This document shows positions 17,887 through 26,889 of a stretch of DNA of 64,000 nucleotides, piece by piece. The DNA is from Atribacter laminatus (GTDB taxonomy: Bacteria; Atribacterota; Atribacteria; Atribacterales; Atribacteraceae), in the NCBI RefSeq assembly GCF_015775515.1, contig NZ_CP065383.1:868001-932000 (forward strand), given 5' to 3'. Under the pieces are notes generated by a model. That model did no database searches. It saw only the letters and a list, made by a program, of their open reading frames with translations, and was not told the origin of the DNA. A program made the position numbers and the translations under genes. Position 1 is the first letter of the stretch; each line of letters starts with the position of its first letter.

Positions 17887-19130
17887 ACGAATTACAACAG
17901 CAGGTAGAAAAAGTGCGCTTGAAAAACGGTTTAACCCTCTTATTTCTCTCTATTCCTGATTCTTTGTTGTGCTCAATCCATCTTTGCTTGGCTATGGGAA
18001 ATTTATTCGAAAACGAAAAAGAAAGAGGCCTTTCAGCGCTTTTACAGGAAGCATTTGTAAAAGGGACCCTAACTAAAGATGCGATTACTTTCAATCGTGA
18101 AATTGAATCTCTTGGCGCATCAATAGAAAGCTCATCAAATAGTTTTGTTGGAAAGATTGCCATTGAAGGACCAAACGAGCAAATATTTGCTATTCTTGCT
18201 CTTTTCTTCGAATTAATTAAGAGTCCAGCTCTGAGAAAAGAGGAAATAGAAAAAGAAAAAAGATTTTTAATCGAGCAGCTTGCTGCTCTTGACGACGATC
18301 CTCTCAAGGCGGCTCTTCTCCGCTTCAAAAAAGGTTTTTATGGAACTCACCCTTATGGATCATCAACCCTTGGAGAACCTGATTGTCTGAAAACCTTTAC
18401 TGAAAAAAAAGTATTGGATTGGCATCGTCGCTGGTATGTTCCCAATAATATGGTTATTGCAGTAGTAGGTAATTTTGATCTTAGCAAGATGAAGGATGTA
18501 TTTCTGCATCAAATGGGAGATCTCATACCTCAAGAGATAAAGTCTTTCAAGGAAGAAAACTTTTATCCTTTATCTTTACGAATTGTAGAACAAAAGGATA
18601 TTCAGGATAATTGGATGGTTATTGGTTACCGAGCACCTTCCCTTTTTGATGTTCGGGGAAGAATAGCTTTTGAACTTTTGTCGAACTGCTTAGGAGGAAG
18701 CATGTATTCCCGGCTTTTTTTAAAAGTTCGCGAAGAATTAGGGTTAAGTTACCAAGTCGGTTCAGTTTATGTTCCTTTTATTGGGCCTTCATTTATTTGC
18801 GCTTACGCCGGCTTTTCTTATCCACACTTTGAAGAGATTGTTCAGATTTTGCGAAAGGAGTTCCATAATTTAATGTTTATGAATTCAATAGAACTGGAAG
18901 AAACAAAAAATTACACACTTGGTATGTATTTGAGTCGTTTTGAAACTGTATATTCACTCTCTTCAATGATATCTTTTTTTGAAAGAATTGGTTTAGGATG
19001 GGATTTTCCTTTTAAATATCAAGAATTAATACAGAGTATGTCCCTGGAAGAGGCCTTAAGTATATATAATAAGTATGAGGGTGAGGGAGAAACCTTGGGA
19101 GCAGTGGTTTCTTCTCGATTGGAAAAATAA
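17883..19130 (+). CDS. M16-family peptidase-like, non-catalytic subunit
   Basis: This 415-aa homologue of the upstream peptidase lacks the zinc site. The region where HxxEH should be reads GLSALLQEAFVKG, with both histidines gone. It keeps the RY-type region (GGSMYSRLFLKVREELGLSY, about residues 270-289) that shapes the substrate pocket from the partner subunit. Together with the 4-bp overlap this indicates an obligate heterodimer in which the first gene gives zinc chemistry and this one gives substrate contacts. A 19-bp-stem terminator follows. Confidence 0.9.
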   Translation: MNELQQQVEKVRLKNGLTLLFLSIPDSLLCSIHLCLAMGNLFENEKERGLSALLQEAFVKGTLTKDAITFNREIESLGASIESSSNSFVGKIAIEGPNEQIFAILALFFELIKSPALRKEEIEKEKRFLIEQLAALDDDPLKAALLRFKKGFYGTHPYGSSTLGEPDCLKTFTEKKVLDWHRRWYVPNNMVIAVVGNFDLSKMKDVFLHQMGDLIPQEIKSFKEENFYPLSLRIVEQKDIQDNWMVIGYRAPSLFDVRGRIAFELLSNCLGGSMYSRLFLKVREELGLSYQVGSVYVPFIGPSFICAYAGFSYPHFEEIVQILRKEFHNLMFMNSIELEETKNYTLGMYLSRFETVYSLSSMISFFERIGLGWDFPFKYQELIQSMSLEEALSIYNKYEGEGETLGAVVSSRLEK

Positions 19131-19259
19131 TTTAAAATATTTTTAGAAGAGCCCTTGACTTTCTTTAAAATAATTATATAATGCTTTTTGGAACAAGGCC
19201 GAGAAATCATAAATTAAAAAATAAAGATTTAAAAATATAAAGAATCTTTCCCCTCCTTG

Positions 19260-19306
19260 CACTTATGGGGAGTTGGACGCCAGTCCAACTCCCCATAAGT
19301 GTTTTT
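19260..19306 (+). terminator. Long perfect-stem terminator after M16 pair
   Basis: A perfect 19-bp stem (19260-19278 with 19283-19301), a GCCA loop and then TTTTT. The stem is unusually long for a simple terminator. Confidence 0.88.
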
Positions 19307-19368
19307 AGGGCTTTTTTTCTTCAACATTATTGTTATTCACGTCAGATTTTGTTATAATCCATGATTGT

Positions 19369-19447
19369 CGGGGCGTAGCGCAGTTTGGTTTAGCGCACCT
19401 GCCTTGGGCGCAGGGGGCCGGAGGTTCAAATCCTCTCGCCCCGACCA
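19369..19447 (+). tRNA. tRNA-Pro (TGG), copy 1
   Basis: This 79-nt tRNA has acceptor CGGGGCG/CGCCCCG, discriminator A and encoded CCA. Anticodon stem CCTGC/GCAGG encloses CTTGGGC, giving anticodon TGG. TATAAT lies 11 bp upstream. An identical copy lies at 54938-55016, and the identity extends over 97 bp (19356-19452 and 54925-55021). Confidence 0.95.
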
Positions 19448-19745
19448 GGTTTAAAAAAGCCTTCATAGAGCGATTTCTTCTCTTAATAAAAGAATTATAA
19501 CGTAACTTCCTTTGTATTTTTTTAAAAAAAATACTTCCTATTAATAGCCTCAAAACCCTATATACCTCTCAATATTCTATTTCGATTTGAGAAGAAATCA
19601 TGGATAACGTATACTAAAGTTCGCAATTTCGCACCTTGAAAAAAGCCACCGGAGACTCCAAAATGAAGGTTGCATATAATACAAAACTTCATCGAGGAGG
19701 AATATCCGATGGCTCAAAATAATCATACACCATATCTTTTAAAAA

Positions 19746-20903
19746 ATGCTCATTGGTTTCATGACTGAACCTGATCCACTCTATGCCATGTTAGAATGGC
19801 TGACCAATGAACTCATGAAACTGGAAGCTGAAAACAAAGTTGGAGCTCACAAGGGAGAACATTGTCCCACCCGAACCACTCATTTCTCTGGAACCCGAGT
19901 CAGACGATTTGATACGAGGTTAGGAACCATCTACCTTCTAGTTCCAAAACTCCGTAAAGGAGGCTATATTCCTTTTTTTGTGACCGAAAGGAAACGCTCG
20001 GAGCAAGCCCTCCTCCAGGTGGTTCAAGAAGCCTTTATCAATGGTGTCTCCACCCGAAAGATGGAGCGCCTTGCTCAAAGCTTAGGGATTGAGTCCCTCT
20101 CTGCTGGTCAAGTATCAGAAATCACCAAAGACCTCAATGAACAAGTGGAATGGTTCCGTACCCGTCCTCTGGAAAAAGAGTACCCAGTCATTTGGGTTGA
20201 TGCCCTCTACGAAAAGGTTCGCTGTGAAAGACACATCATCAGCATGGCCATTGCTGTCGTTCAGGGTCTGACAAGTGAGGGAAACCGAGAGATCCTGGCG
20301 GTCGAACCCATGTTTGCTGAATCAGAAGACACCTACACTCATCTCTTTGAACAGCTTAAAAGACGAGGAGTGGAAACAGTCTGGCTGTGCATCTCCGATG
20401 CTCATACTGGACTGAAAAATGCCATTCAGAAATGTTTCCTAGGATCAAGTTGGCAACGGTGTAAAGTACACTTTATGCGAAATATATTAGTCCATATCCC
20501 TCATAAAGAAAAAGAATCTTTTGCCGCGAAACTGAAACAAATATGGTACCAGCCTGACCAAGAGTGTGCCAAGCAATATGCCCATTTAATCATCCAGGAA
20601 TACCAAGACCGTTTCCCCCAGGCCATTGCTCTTTTAGAGGAAGGACTGGAAGACTCGTTACAATTCCTGGCTTTCCCTCACCTTGACCAACGAAAGATCT
20701 CTTCAACCAATTCGCTCGAACGAGTTCATAAAGAGATTCGTCGCCGCACCCGAGTGGTAGGGATCTTTCCTACCACTGATTCCTATCTCCGGTTGGTCAC
20801 CAGTTATCTCATTGAGTATACTGAAGATTGGGTGAGTAGTAAAAAGTATATCAGCTCTGAGGCGATTACCGAGCAACAAGCAGAGCTTCTAAAGATAGCC
20901 TAA
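19746..20903 (+). CDS. IS256-family (mutator-type) transposase
   Basis: This 385-aa DDE transposase has the acidic residues in WVDALYEK, ISDAHTGLKNA and NSLERVHKEIRRRTR, the order and spacing of the IS256/Mutator family. The best ribosome-binding site (CGAGGAGGAATATCCG) lies before ATG 19709. That frame, beginning MAQNNHTPYLLK, stops at 19768 after 19 codons. Removing one A from the run at 19741-19746 would join MAQNN... to this frame, so the present copy seems to carry a homopolymer frameshift or to be read by re-initiation. The DDE core is intact. Confidence 0.92.
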   Translation: MLIGFMTEPDPLYAMLEWLTNELMKLEAENKVGAHKGEHCPTRTTHFSGTRVRRFDTRLGTIYLLVPKLRKGGYIPFFVTERKRSEQALLQVVQEAFINGVSTRKMERLAQSLGIESLSAGQVSEITKDLNEQVEWFRTRPLEKEYPVIWVDALYEKVRCERHIISMAIAVVQGLTSEGNREILAVEPMFAESEDTYTHLFEQLKRRGVETVWLCISDAHTGLKNAIQKCFLGSSWQRCKVHFMRNILVHIPHKEKESFAAKLKQIWYQPDQECAKQYAHLIIQEYQDRFPQAIALLEEGLEDSLQFLAFPHLDQRKISSTNSLERVHKEIRRRTRVVGIFPTTDSYLRLVTSYLIEYTEDWVSSKKYISSEAITEQQAELLKIA

Positions 20904-20933
20904 GGAAAAAAAGAAAGTCAAAAGAAAAAAAGA

Positions 20934-20982
20934 GGCTGTGGATAGATGGACAACCCTGCGGGTTGACCACGGATCCACAGCC
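20934..20982 (+). other. Two-stem palindrome inside the IS256 element
   Basis: The outer stem GGCTGTGGAT/ATCCACAGCC encloses an inner stem CAACCC-TGC-GGGTTG. It lies 31 bp after the transposase stop. There is no T-run, so it could be a subterminal structure of the element or an mRNA 3' end. Confidence 0.55.
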
Positions 20983-21382
20983 CGACGACTCATGAATAGT
21001 TATTCACTAAAATACCAGAAAGAATTGACCAAATAGAAAGATTGTATTCTTCTCTTTGTTTATTTTCCATATTCATAAAAAGGAGGTGAATAAATCGAGT
21101 CATTTTTCAAAGAGAGATGGCTTTTCATTCAAGTAAGGTCATCTCTGTGTTTAAAAAGAGTCTCCGGTGTTTGCTAAGAGTAAATTGCGAACATTATTTG
21201 ACACATACAAATCATGCCAGTTTATATTCTTTAAATAGCTTTCTCATGGCTTTTTATTAGTTAAAGGAAGAATCCGTTCAACCACAATAAAATTACTGAA
21301 TCCTAAGACCCAAGGTTAAATCTTTAATGATTTACTATGAGGGGTATCTTGGGGTGAATTGATAGATATTGCAAGAGAAAGG

Positions 21383-21444
21383 AAATCAGTGAGTCATTTC
21401 TCTTCCTGCTAAGTTTTATGGGTAGGGAAATGACTCACTGATTT
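21383..21444 (-). terminator. 18-bp-stem hairpin after lipoprotein gene 1
   Basis: Perfect arms at 21383-21400 and 21427-21444 flank a 26-base loop, just after the stop of the lipoprotein gene. On the minus strand a pyrimidine-rich CCTTTCTCTT follows. The paralogue at 40974-41036 has the same arms with paired substitutions, so base pairing has been kept. Confidence 0.7.
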
Positions 21445-21451
21445 ATCGAAC

Positions 21452-23386
21452 CTAATTCACAAAATAGACATTTGCACCGTTATTTTCGTCACCACCACCA
21501 TGAATATTTCCAGAGATAGTGTTGCCAGCTATGGGTGATACATCAGGAGGTAAGTTCTCACGACCAACTCCCCAGCCTCCAGGTCGAACATCATTTGGTA
21601 GAAGATTGCAGTTAGGGATTACGAAAATCCCACCACCTAACCCAGCTGTTATGTTGTTGTTGATGAAGTTATTCATAATTAATGGGTTAGAGTTATTATA
21701 AACTCGAATTCCACCGCCACCATTAATATTACTCGCTATGTTGTTGCTAATTACGTTGGACTCGATTATGGGGTTGCAACAATTATTTACATCAATCCCA
21801 CCACCGCCACCATTTATTGCTGTGTTGCCCGTGATGGTATTGTTAGAAATTAATGGAGAACAAACATAATAAACTCGAATTCCACCGCCAGATCGTGCTG
21901 TGTTGTCTGTGATGGTGTTATAAGAAATAGTTGGAGAACAAGAACCATAATAACCATCCATACCGATTCCCCCTCCCCCTCCCCCGGCAGATCCATTTGC
22001 ACTGTTACCAGTGATAGTATTATTTTTAATATCTGGGTGGGAATAATTCTTAACGAAAATCCCGCCACCACTATCTGTTGCTGTATTATTTATAATTTTG
22101 TTGTTTTCGATAGTGGGGGAACTAGCATTAACATAAATCCCACCACCATTATCTGCAGATCCATTTTGAATGGTAAATCCTTGCAGGGATGAGGTATCAC
22201 CTCCGGTGAACTGAACGACAGAACCACTATTACCACCATCGATAATCGTAGCAGTAACAATAGTAGGGTTAGAAGGATCAGTGCTTCGAAGGGTAATGTT
22301 TTTATTATTAATTATGAGGTTTTCAGAGTAGGTTCCCGGACAGACGATGATGGTATCCCCGGTTGATGCAGCATCAATAGCCGCCTGGATGGTATCGTAA
22401 TCGGTACCTGTAGTAGCATTGTATGCTTTTCTTGCTGAAAAATTAGCTGTTACCGTTTTATCGCCATCCATGGTGATCGTGGTAGAAGAAATGTTGGGAT
22501 TAGCCGCTTCACCGGTCCAGTCAACAAACTGGTAACAACCTGCCGGAGTGGCATTGATGTCGACAACGGTATTCTCATCATAGGTATGGTCACCTACAGC
22601 GGGAGTGGTTGTCCCTCCTCCTTGGGGGTTCACCGCCATCGTGAGGGTGTACTGGGTTGGTGGTGTTGGAGTCGGAGTCGGTGTCGGTGTTGGAGTCGGA
22701 GTCGGTGTCGGTGTTGGAGTCGGAGTTGGAGTCGGTGTCGGTGTTGGTGTAACAATTACACTTGGAGCAATGGGAATATGAAAATGAATTTTGACATAAT
22801 TCTTTGCCAGTTGGATGACTGCACTATCTTTTTGGGCATCTCGACAGTTAGAAAGAACAGCTTTCACCGCATCGAGGAGATTTTGAGGAATGGTCTCAAT
22901 GGGAATGGCAGTCAAGATATCTTTGATGGGGATCAAACCGGATTGTAAGGATTCAACAACTTCCCAGATAATCACTTGAGTGGTGGTTATGGAGTTGGTT
23001 TCCCCTCCATCACTGGTAGTTGGGGAGATGGCTATCTTGATCCAAACCTCTCCACGGTTAGCATAGAGAAGATAAGCCTCATCGGTGAGTCCAGAGATCT
23101 CATATTCACCTTGGCAGTTGGTTTTGCCGGTGAGGATTTGGCCATTATTGCCTTTGAGAAGAATATCGGCATTGGGAAGAGGCTCTCCTTCGGTGATTGA
23201 GGAATTATTACAAATATCGGTGAAGCATTCATTATCAGGGGTTACCACGACTCCTTTGATGGTGAAGGTGTTATCGGTTGTTCCGGTTGATGAAGTTCCA
23301 GAATGAAAACCTCTGGTACAGCTACTAATGAAAACTATCAAAACGAGTACGGTCAAAACTACCAGCCAAATCCTAAACCTTTTCAA
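21452..23386 (-). CDS. Surface lipoprotein with PT linker and beta-helix, copy 1
   Basis: The 644-aa product starts at TTG with AGGGAGGGAC upstream. Residues 1-23 are a signal with lipobox ISSC. Residues 35-125 look like a carboxypeptidase-regulatory/SdrD-B-type beta-sandwich (IKGVVV, GEYEISGL). A Pro-Thr linker of about 15 units (residues 212-241) leads to one bacterial repeat domain (YTLTMAVNPQGGG to KTVTANF). Residues about 320-640 form a right-handed parallel beta-helix with recurring NNTITGN and GGGI units, as in DUF1565/NosD-type adhesins or polysaccharide-binding proteins. No catalytic residues are evident. A longer paralogue lies at 41045-43363. IS elements sit on both sides of this copy. 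Confidence 0.8.
   Translation of the reverse strand: MKRFRIWLVVLTVLVLIVFISSCTRGFHSGTSSTGTTDNTFTIKGVVVTPDNECFTDICNNSSITEGEPLPNADILLKGNNGQILTGKTNCQGEYEISGLTDEAYLLYANRGEVWIKIAISPTTSDGGETNSITTTQVIIWEVVESLQSGLIPIKDILTAIPIETIPQNLLDAVKAVLSNCRDAQKDSAVIQLAKNYVKIHFHIPIAPSVIVTPTPTPTPTPTPTPTPTPTPTPTPTPTPTPPTQYTLTMAVNPQGGGTTTPAVGDHTYDENTVVDINATPAGCYQFVDWTGEAANPNISSTTITMDGDKTVTANFSARKAYNATTGTDYDTIQAAIDAASTGDTIIVCPGTYSENLIINNKNITLRSTDPSNPTIVTATIIDGGNSGSVVQFTGGDTSSLQGFTIQNGSADNGGGIYVNASSPTIENNKIINNTATDSGGGIFVKNYSHPDIKNNTITGNSANGSAGGGGGGIGMDGYYGSCSPTISYNTITDNTARSGGGIRVYYVCSPLISNNTITGNTAINGGGGGIDVNNCCNPIIESNVISNNIASNINGGGGIRVYNNSNPLIMNNFINNNITAGLGGGIFVIPNCNLLPNDVRPGGWGVGRENLPPDVSPIAGNTISGNIHGGGDENNGANVYFVN
22661..22750 (-). 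repeat. Pro-Thr-coding microsatellite of lipoprotein 1
   Basis: Tandem GGTGT(C/T)/GGAGT(C/T)-type hexamers encode alternating Thr-Pro. Units are multiples of 3, so slippage changes linker length without shifting the frame. Confidence 0.85.
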
Positions 23387-23474
23387 AATAGTCCCTCCCT
23401 TATTATAAAAACCAATTTTTCCTATTATAGTTAATAAAATTACAAATAGAAAAGTAGAAAGAAGATTATTTAAC

Positions 23475-24413
23475 TCAACTTTCGCAGTTCAATACTAGCA
23501 CTTTTCCTTTCAACCATGCTGGAAGACTATTTACAAAATAGATGAGTAGCTCTTTGACTTTTTCTTCTGAAAGGACGAAAACCTGTTTCATGGTTGATTT
23601 GAAAAGCTCAAGAAGTAACGCCAGAGCTTCCATGAGTGTCATATCCTGAATTTCATCATAGCAGGCATAGAAAAGCTCGCCAAAAGTTCGGGGATCGGTG
23701 TTCCTTCGGGCAATGACTGCGAGCATGATATACCGGATAAAAACGATACTGGTATGAGATACCAAAGCGTCATAGGATCGAACCTGGAATTCCCGAGTGA
23801 GTTTTAAGACCGATTTCACCATCTTGAAGAAGACTTCAATATCCCAGCGTTTTCCATAGAGGGTGACGATCTCTTCTTCCGAAAGAGTGAGATCGGTTGA
23901 AAGAAGCGCCAACCATTGAGATTTTTGTTTTTCACTTCGGACAAAAACAATCCGGGCATAGAGAGGTTTCCCGGTGAGATTGAGATTCACGACACCTGAT
24001 CCAATGATGTTGCCGCAGGGTCTTTTCTGAATTCGGTTGAAAAGAGAGGAAAGAGCACGAGCTTTTCCACCGAATGAGTAGTAAATCTTGGGCGTGTTTT
24101 TGAGCATGCACACCACCGATAGACCCCGATGAGCACATTGGCGGATGAGGGCTGGAAAACTAAACCAGCTATCAAAAAGAATAGTTGAGATCAAAGGACA
24201 GTGTTTTAAGGCTCCATCCAGTAGGTTGAAGAAGACTTCTGGAGTTTTTTCTTGGGATTCTTTCCGAAGGTGAGCTCTTTTGCTCCGCCCATCAACGGAG
24301 GCATCCATGGGACAGAGCTGGTTTTCTTTGCGGTGAGAACTTAACAATGAAAAAGCAAAGGGAATGAAGGTAGCACCATCGGTGAGTCCTAAAGTGAGCA
24401 TTCTGAAACCCAC
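23475..24413 (-). CDS. IS4-family transposase, C-terminal frame
   Basis: This 312-aa frame holds most of the DDE domain: STILFDSWFSFP with the second Asp, then LYGKRWDIEVFFKMVKSVLKL, the Y-(2)-R-(3)-E-(6)-K signature of IS4 transposases. The GTG at its 5' end is only the first possible start, since the homology continues from the N-terminal frame just upstream. The two frames are offset so that a -1 shift at GATTTTAG would restore one protein. The 3' end runs into the terminal inverted repeat. Confidence 0.85.
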   Translation of the reverse strand: MGFRMLTLGLTDGATFIPFAFSLLSSHRKENQLCPMDASVDGRSKRAHLRKESQEKTPEVFFNLLDGALKHCPLISTILFDSWFSFPALIRQCAHRGLSVVCMLKNTPKIYYSFGGKARALSSLFNRIQKRPCGNIIGSGVVNLNLTGKPLYARIVFVRSEKQKSQWLALLSTDLTLSEEEIVTLYGKRWDIEVFFKMVKSVLKLTREFQVRSYDALVSHTSIVFIRYIMLAVIARRNTDPRTFGELFYACYDEIQDMTLMEALALLLELFKSTMKQVFVLSEEKVKELLIYFVNSLPAWLKGKVLVLNCES

Positions 24414-24415
24414 GA

Positions 24416-24856
24416 CTAAAATCGTCCTTGGGCGTGATCATAGAATCGAGAGAGCCCTTCAACTTTCAAGCTCCGAGGTCGTTCATAGGGGGAATCATCC
24501 ACCACCCAGGTGTAGCGTTTCAAACTGGTAAAAGGAAGGAGCGCTTCAGAGACTACTTTGGTACTCAAAAGAAAGAGCAATTTTCGCCAGCTCCCACTGG
24601 TCTTGTGGAGGAAACGGTAAAGAGTGTCTTTCTTTCCTTGGAAAAGGGGATGTCGAGATTGGAGAAGACCAGCAACGTTTTTCTGAGTAAAGACTAGGAG
24701 AAAGATCATCTGAAAGACGTCTTTGACTGGGAACCCTTTCTTTTTGTTCATATGGCATTTTCGAAACAGTTGGTTCACTTTAAACTCCTTCATAAAGGAG
24801 GAAAACATGGGTAACAAGGTCCTTTCATTTTTCAAATTTTCTGGTAGGATAGTCAT
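24416..24856 (-). CDS. IS4-family transposase, N-terminal frame
   Basis: The frame is open from 24952, but AAAGAGAGGTGTCTTC places the start at ATG 24856, giving 146 aa. It contains the N-terminal helical part and the first catalytic Asp region (YTWVVDDSPYERPRS). It ends with DHAQGRF and a TAG, exactly where full-length relatives continue into GFRMLTLG, which begins the other frame. It is either a programmed -1 site or, more likely, a decay mutation. Confidence 0.8.
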   Translation of the reverse strand: MTILPENLKNERTLLPMFSSFMKEFKVNQLFRKCHMNKKKGFPVKDVFQMIFLLVFTQKNVAGLLQSRHPLFQGKKDTLYRFLHKTSGSWRKLLFLLSTKVVSEALLPFTSLKRYTWVVDDSPYERPRSLKVEGLSRFYDHAQGRF

Positions 24857-24995
24857 GAAGACACCTCTCTCTTTGTGGTGATTGGTTTTTTTCCTTAAGT
24901 CAATTCTACCAGAAAGGAGGGGTGTTTTCATTAAAAAACCCTTTAAAATCAAGGTTTTTCAGCATTTATTTTAGTGCGAAAGTTGAGTTAATAAT

Positions 24996-25139
24996 TTATT
25001 CTATATCACTGTAATTACTCTCTTTCTTCCAATCTTTACTGGGGATGAACTGTGCTTCATCGCCTATTTTTAATTCAACAATAACATTTAAAAAATGGTA
25101 ACTACTTTTCTGATCCCAAATTACTTCCTTTAAGATTTT
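24996..25139 (-). pseudogene. Degenerate gene 3' end, dispersed repeat copy 1
   Basis: On the minus strand an open stretch reads GDEAQFIPSKDWKKESNYSD and then IE-stop. The same 60-80 bp recurs at 38427-38500 and 40589-40650 with base changes that keep HFIPSKDWKK. No start or ribosome-binding site is seen. Family not recognised. Confidence 0.45.
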
Positions 25140-25488
25140 ATAGAGAATTAAATATAAAGATATAATTTATTCAACTTTCTTGCTATATATTACCAAAAGA
25201 GAATGGAGTGAGGGTTAGCTTAATCCTCTTTTAAAAGTCTTTCATCGTTTATTCTACTCAGGGATGTTCTAGCCTTGCCTCAATACTTCTTCTGAAGCTT
25301 ATGTTGTATGATATATTGGATATATTGAGGAACCGACAAACTCTCACAAACCTTTCTTTCTTTTAACATTGAAGCTTAACTACTTCGTTCAAACACTCTA
25401 TATTTTTAATTAATAATTAAATAGTGAGTTAATACCAGCAATCTGTTGCAGACATAATATTTAATTAAAATTCTATTTTTATTCAACG
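25140..25488. other. AT-rich region downstream of the catabolic operon
   Basis: There is no ORF and no tRNA. A clear terminator for the operon ending at 25489 is not visible. Confidence 0.4.
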
Positions 25489-26889
25489 CTAATAACAAAC
25501 CTTGCCAGGATTTAGAATATTCTTAGGATCAAATACTTTTTTGATAGACTTATTCAACTCCATGGATCTGTTTCCAAGTGATTCAGCCAAAAAAGCTCTT
25601 TTTGCATGCCCAATTCCGTGTTCACCAGATACCTGACCACCGAGCTCAAGTGCTTTTTTATACATTTTTTGCATGACTTTATCTTTTTTTATCTGCCATT
25701 CATCATTTGATAAAGAGTCTTTACATAAGTAAATATGGATATTACCATCACCTGCATGACCAAAATTTACAATTCTGATTTTTTCCTTATCATCTAATCG
25801 ATCAACGTAATTTATAAACTCTCTCATCTGGTCTAGTGGCACTACTACATCACACTCATCTATTTGGGAGGTTGAAGTTTTGATTGCTTCCAAAAAAGCT
25901 CCCCTTGCTGTCCAAATTGCATCTAACCGTTCTTCCGTATCAGCAATGAAAACATCGATTGCTTTTTCATTGAGAAGAACTTGAGCTGCCTGGTCAGAAG
26001 AATTTTCAACCTCTCCAATTGCATTACCGTCGAAGGAAAGTAATAGATAGGAATCGGCCGATTTATCGGGGAAAAATTTTCCTAAATATTTTTCTGTTGC
26101 TTCAATAATTTCTTTTTGCATTAATTCTATCGCTGTCGGAATGATCTTAGCTTTAAATAAGATTGGAATAATATTAAGGCAGTCGTTTAATGATTGGAAA
26201 GGTGCTAATAGGCTAATAGTTTTCTTTGGTAAAGGAAGTAATTTTAGCGTTATTTTGGTGGCAATCCCTAAAGTTCCTTCTGAGCCAATAAACAGATCCT
26301 TTAAACTATATCCAGAGGAATTTTTCGCGATTTTTCCTCCTACTTTAATCATTTCTCCATCGGGCAATACTATATCCATTCCTCGTACATAATCACGTGT
26401 CACCCCATACTTAACCGCTCGCATTCCTCCAGCGTTGGTCATAACATTCCCGCCAATTGTAGCAGTCTTTTCTCCTGGATCTGGAGGATAAAAAAGCTCT
26501 TTTCCAGCTAATGCCTTCACCAAATCCATTAATAGAACACCAGGCTCAACTGTAACAGTTAAATTAGTTTCATCAATCTCTAAAATCTGATTCATTTTTG
26601 CTAAAGAGATCAATATCCCTCCATACAGAGCCACAGATCCTCCGCATAATCCAGTCCCAGAGCCTCTTGGAGTTACAGGTATGTTTTTTTCATAGGCATA
26701 GCGCATGATTAAAGAAATTTCATGGCTATTAATAACTTCTATCACTGCTTCTGGGGAAAATTTTCCATACTCCATCATCTCATCATGGGTAAAGTCATCA
26801 TTAATATCTTGATTTGTATAAACTCGTTCAGGTGCGGTAGTTTTCTTTAAAAATGTTATGTCATTTTCGGATATTTTTTTATATGCCAT
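25489..26889 (-). CDS. FAD-linked 2-hydroxyacid dehydrogenase (GlcD/LDH type)
   Basis: This 466-aa enzyme belongs to the VAO/PCMH flavoprotein family. The FAD-binding half (residues 40-220) shows TPRGSGTGLCGGSVALYGG, VEPGVLL, GGNVMTNAGGMRAVKYGVTR and GSEGTLGIATKITLKLLP. The C-terminal FAD-oxidase half has NFGHAGDGNIHIYL and GGQVSGEHGIGHAK. Such proteins oxidise D-lactate, glycolate or related 2-hydroxyacids. The start overlaps the EtfA gene by 11 bp. Coupling to EtfB and a ferredoxin-bearing EtfA is the arrangement of the electron-confurcating lactate dehydrogenase of Acetobacterium woodii (LctBCD). The substrate here may differ because the operon also encodes sugar catabolism. Confidence 0.9.
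   Translation of the reverse strand: MAYKKISENDITFLKKTTAPERVYTNQDINDDFTHDEMMEYGKFSPEAVIEVINSHEISLIMRYAYEKNIPVTPRGSGTGLCGGSVALYGGILISLAKMNQILEIDETNLTVTVEPGVLLMDLVKALAGKELFYPPDPGEKTATIGGNVMTNAGGMRAVKYGVTRDYVRGMDIVLPDGEMIKVGGKIAKNSSGYSLKDLFIGSEGTLGIATKITLKLLPLPKKTISLLAPFQSLNDCLNIIPILFKAKIIPTAIELMQKEIIEATEKYLGKFFPDKSADSYLLLSFDGNAIGEVENSSDQAAQVLLNEKAIDVFIADTEERLDAIWTARGAFLEAIKTSTSQIDECDVVVPLDQMREFINYVDRLDDKEKIRIVNFGHAGDGNIHIYLCKDSLSNDEWQIKKDKVMQKMYKKALELGGQVSGEHGIGHAKRAFLAESLGNRSMELNKSIKKVFDPKNILNPGKVCY

Larger units (their letters stand above)
19603..21208 (+). mobile_element. IS256-family insertion sequence (1,606 bp)
   Basis: The ends are defined by an 8-bp target duplication AAATCATG at 19595-19602 and 21209-21216. 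The uninterrupted target survives in the paralogous locus at about 40790-40850, where the same flanks are joined with one AAATCATG. The 27-bp ends are imperfect inverted repeats that share GTTCGCAATTT at their inner side (19619-19629 and 21182-21192). ACCGGAGACTC recurs a little further in. It carries one transposase gene. Confidence 0.88.
23470..24991 (-). mobile_element. IS4-family insertion sequence, probably inactive
   Basis: Perfect 17-bp terminal inverted repeats TTAACTCAACTTTCGCA occur at 23470-23486 and, inverted, at 24975-24991. The outermost TTAA of each may be target sequence. The paralogous locus keeps AGAAGATTATTTAA up to this point (43438-43451) and then differs. The element sits just upstream of lipoprotein gene 1. 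Its transposase is split into two frames. Confidence 0.82.

Noticed and set aside
19305-19553. Minus-strand frame reading GARGFEPPAPCAQGRCAKP (also at 54919-55125)
   Set aside because: It is the antisense translation of tRNA-Pro, a known false-gene type.
19619-21192. Shorter IS256 borders at the GTTCGC inverted repeats
   Set aside because: These are the inner, best-conserved parts of the ends. No target duplication fits there, whereas AAATCATG fits at 19603/21208 and agrees with the empty paralogous site.
22661-22750. Tandem short repeats considered as CRISPR-like
   Set aside because: Units are hexamers without spacers and encode a Thr-Pro linker in frame.
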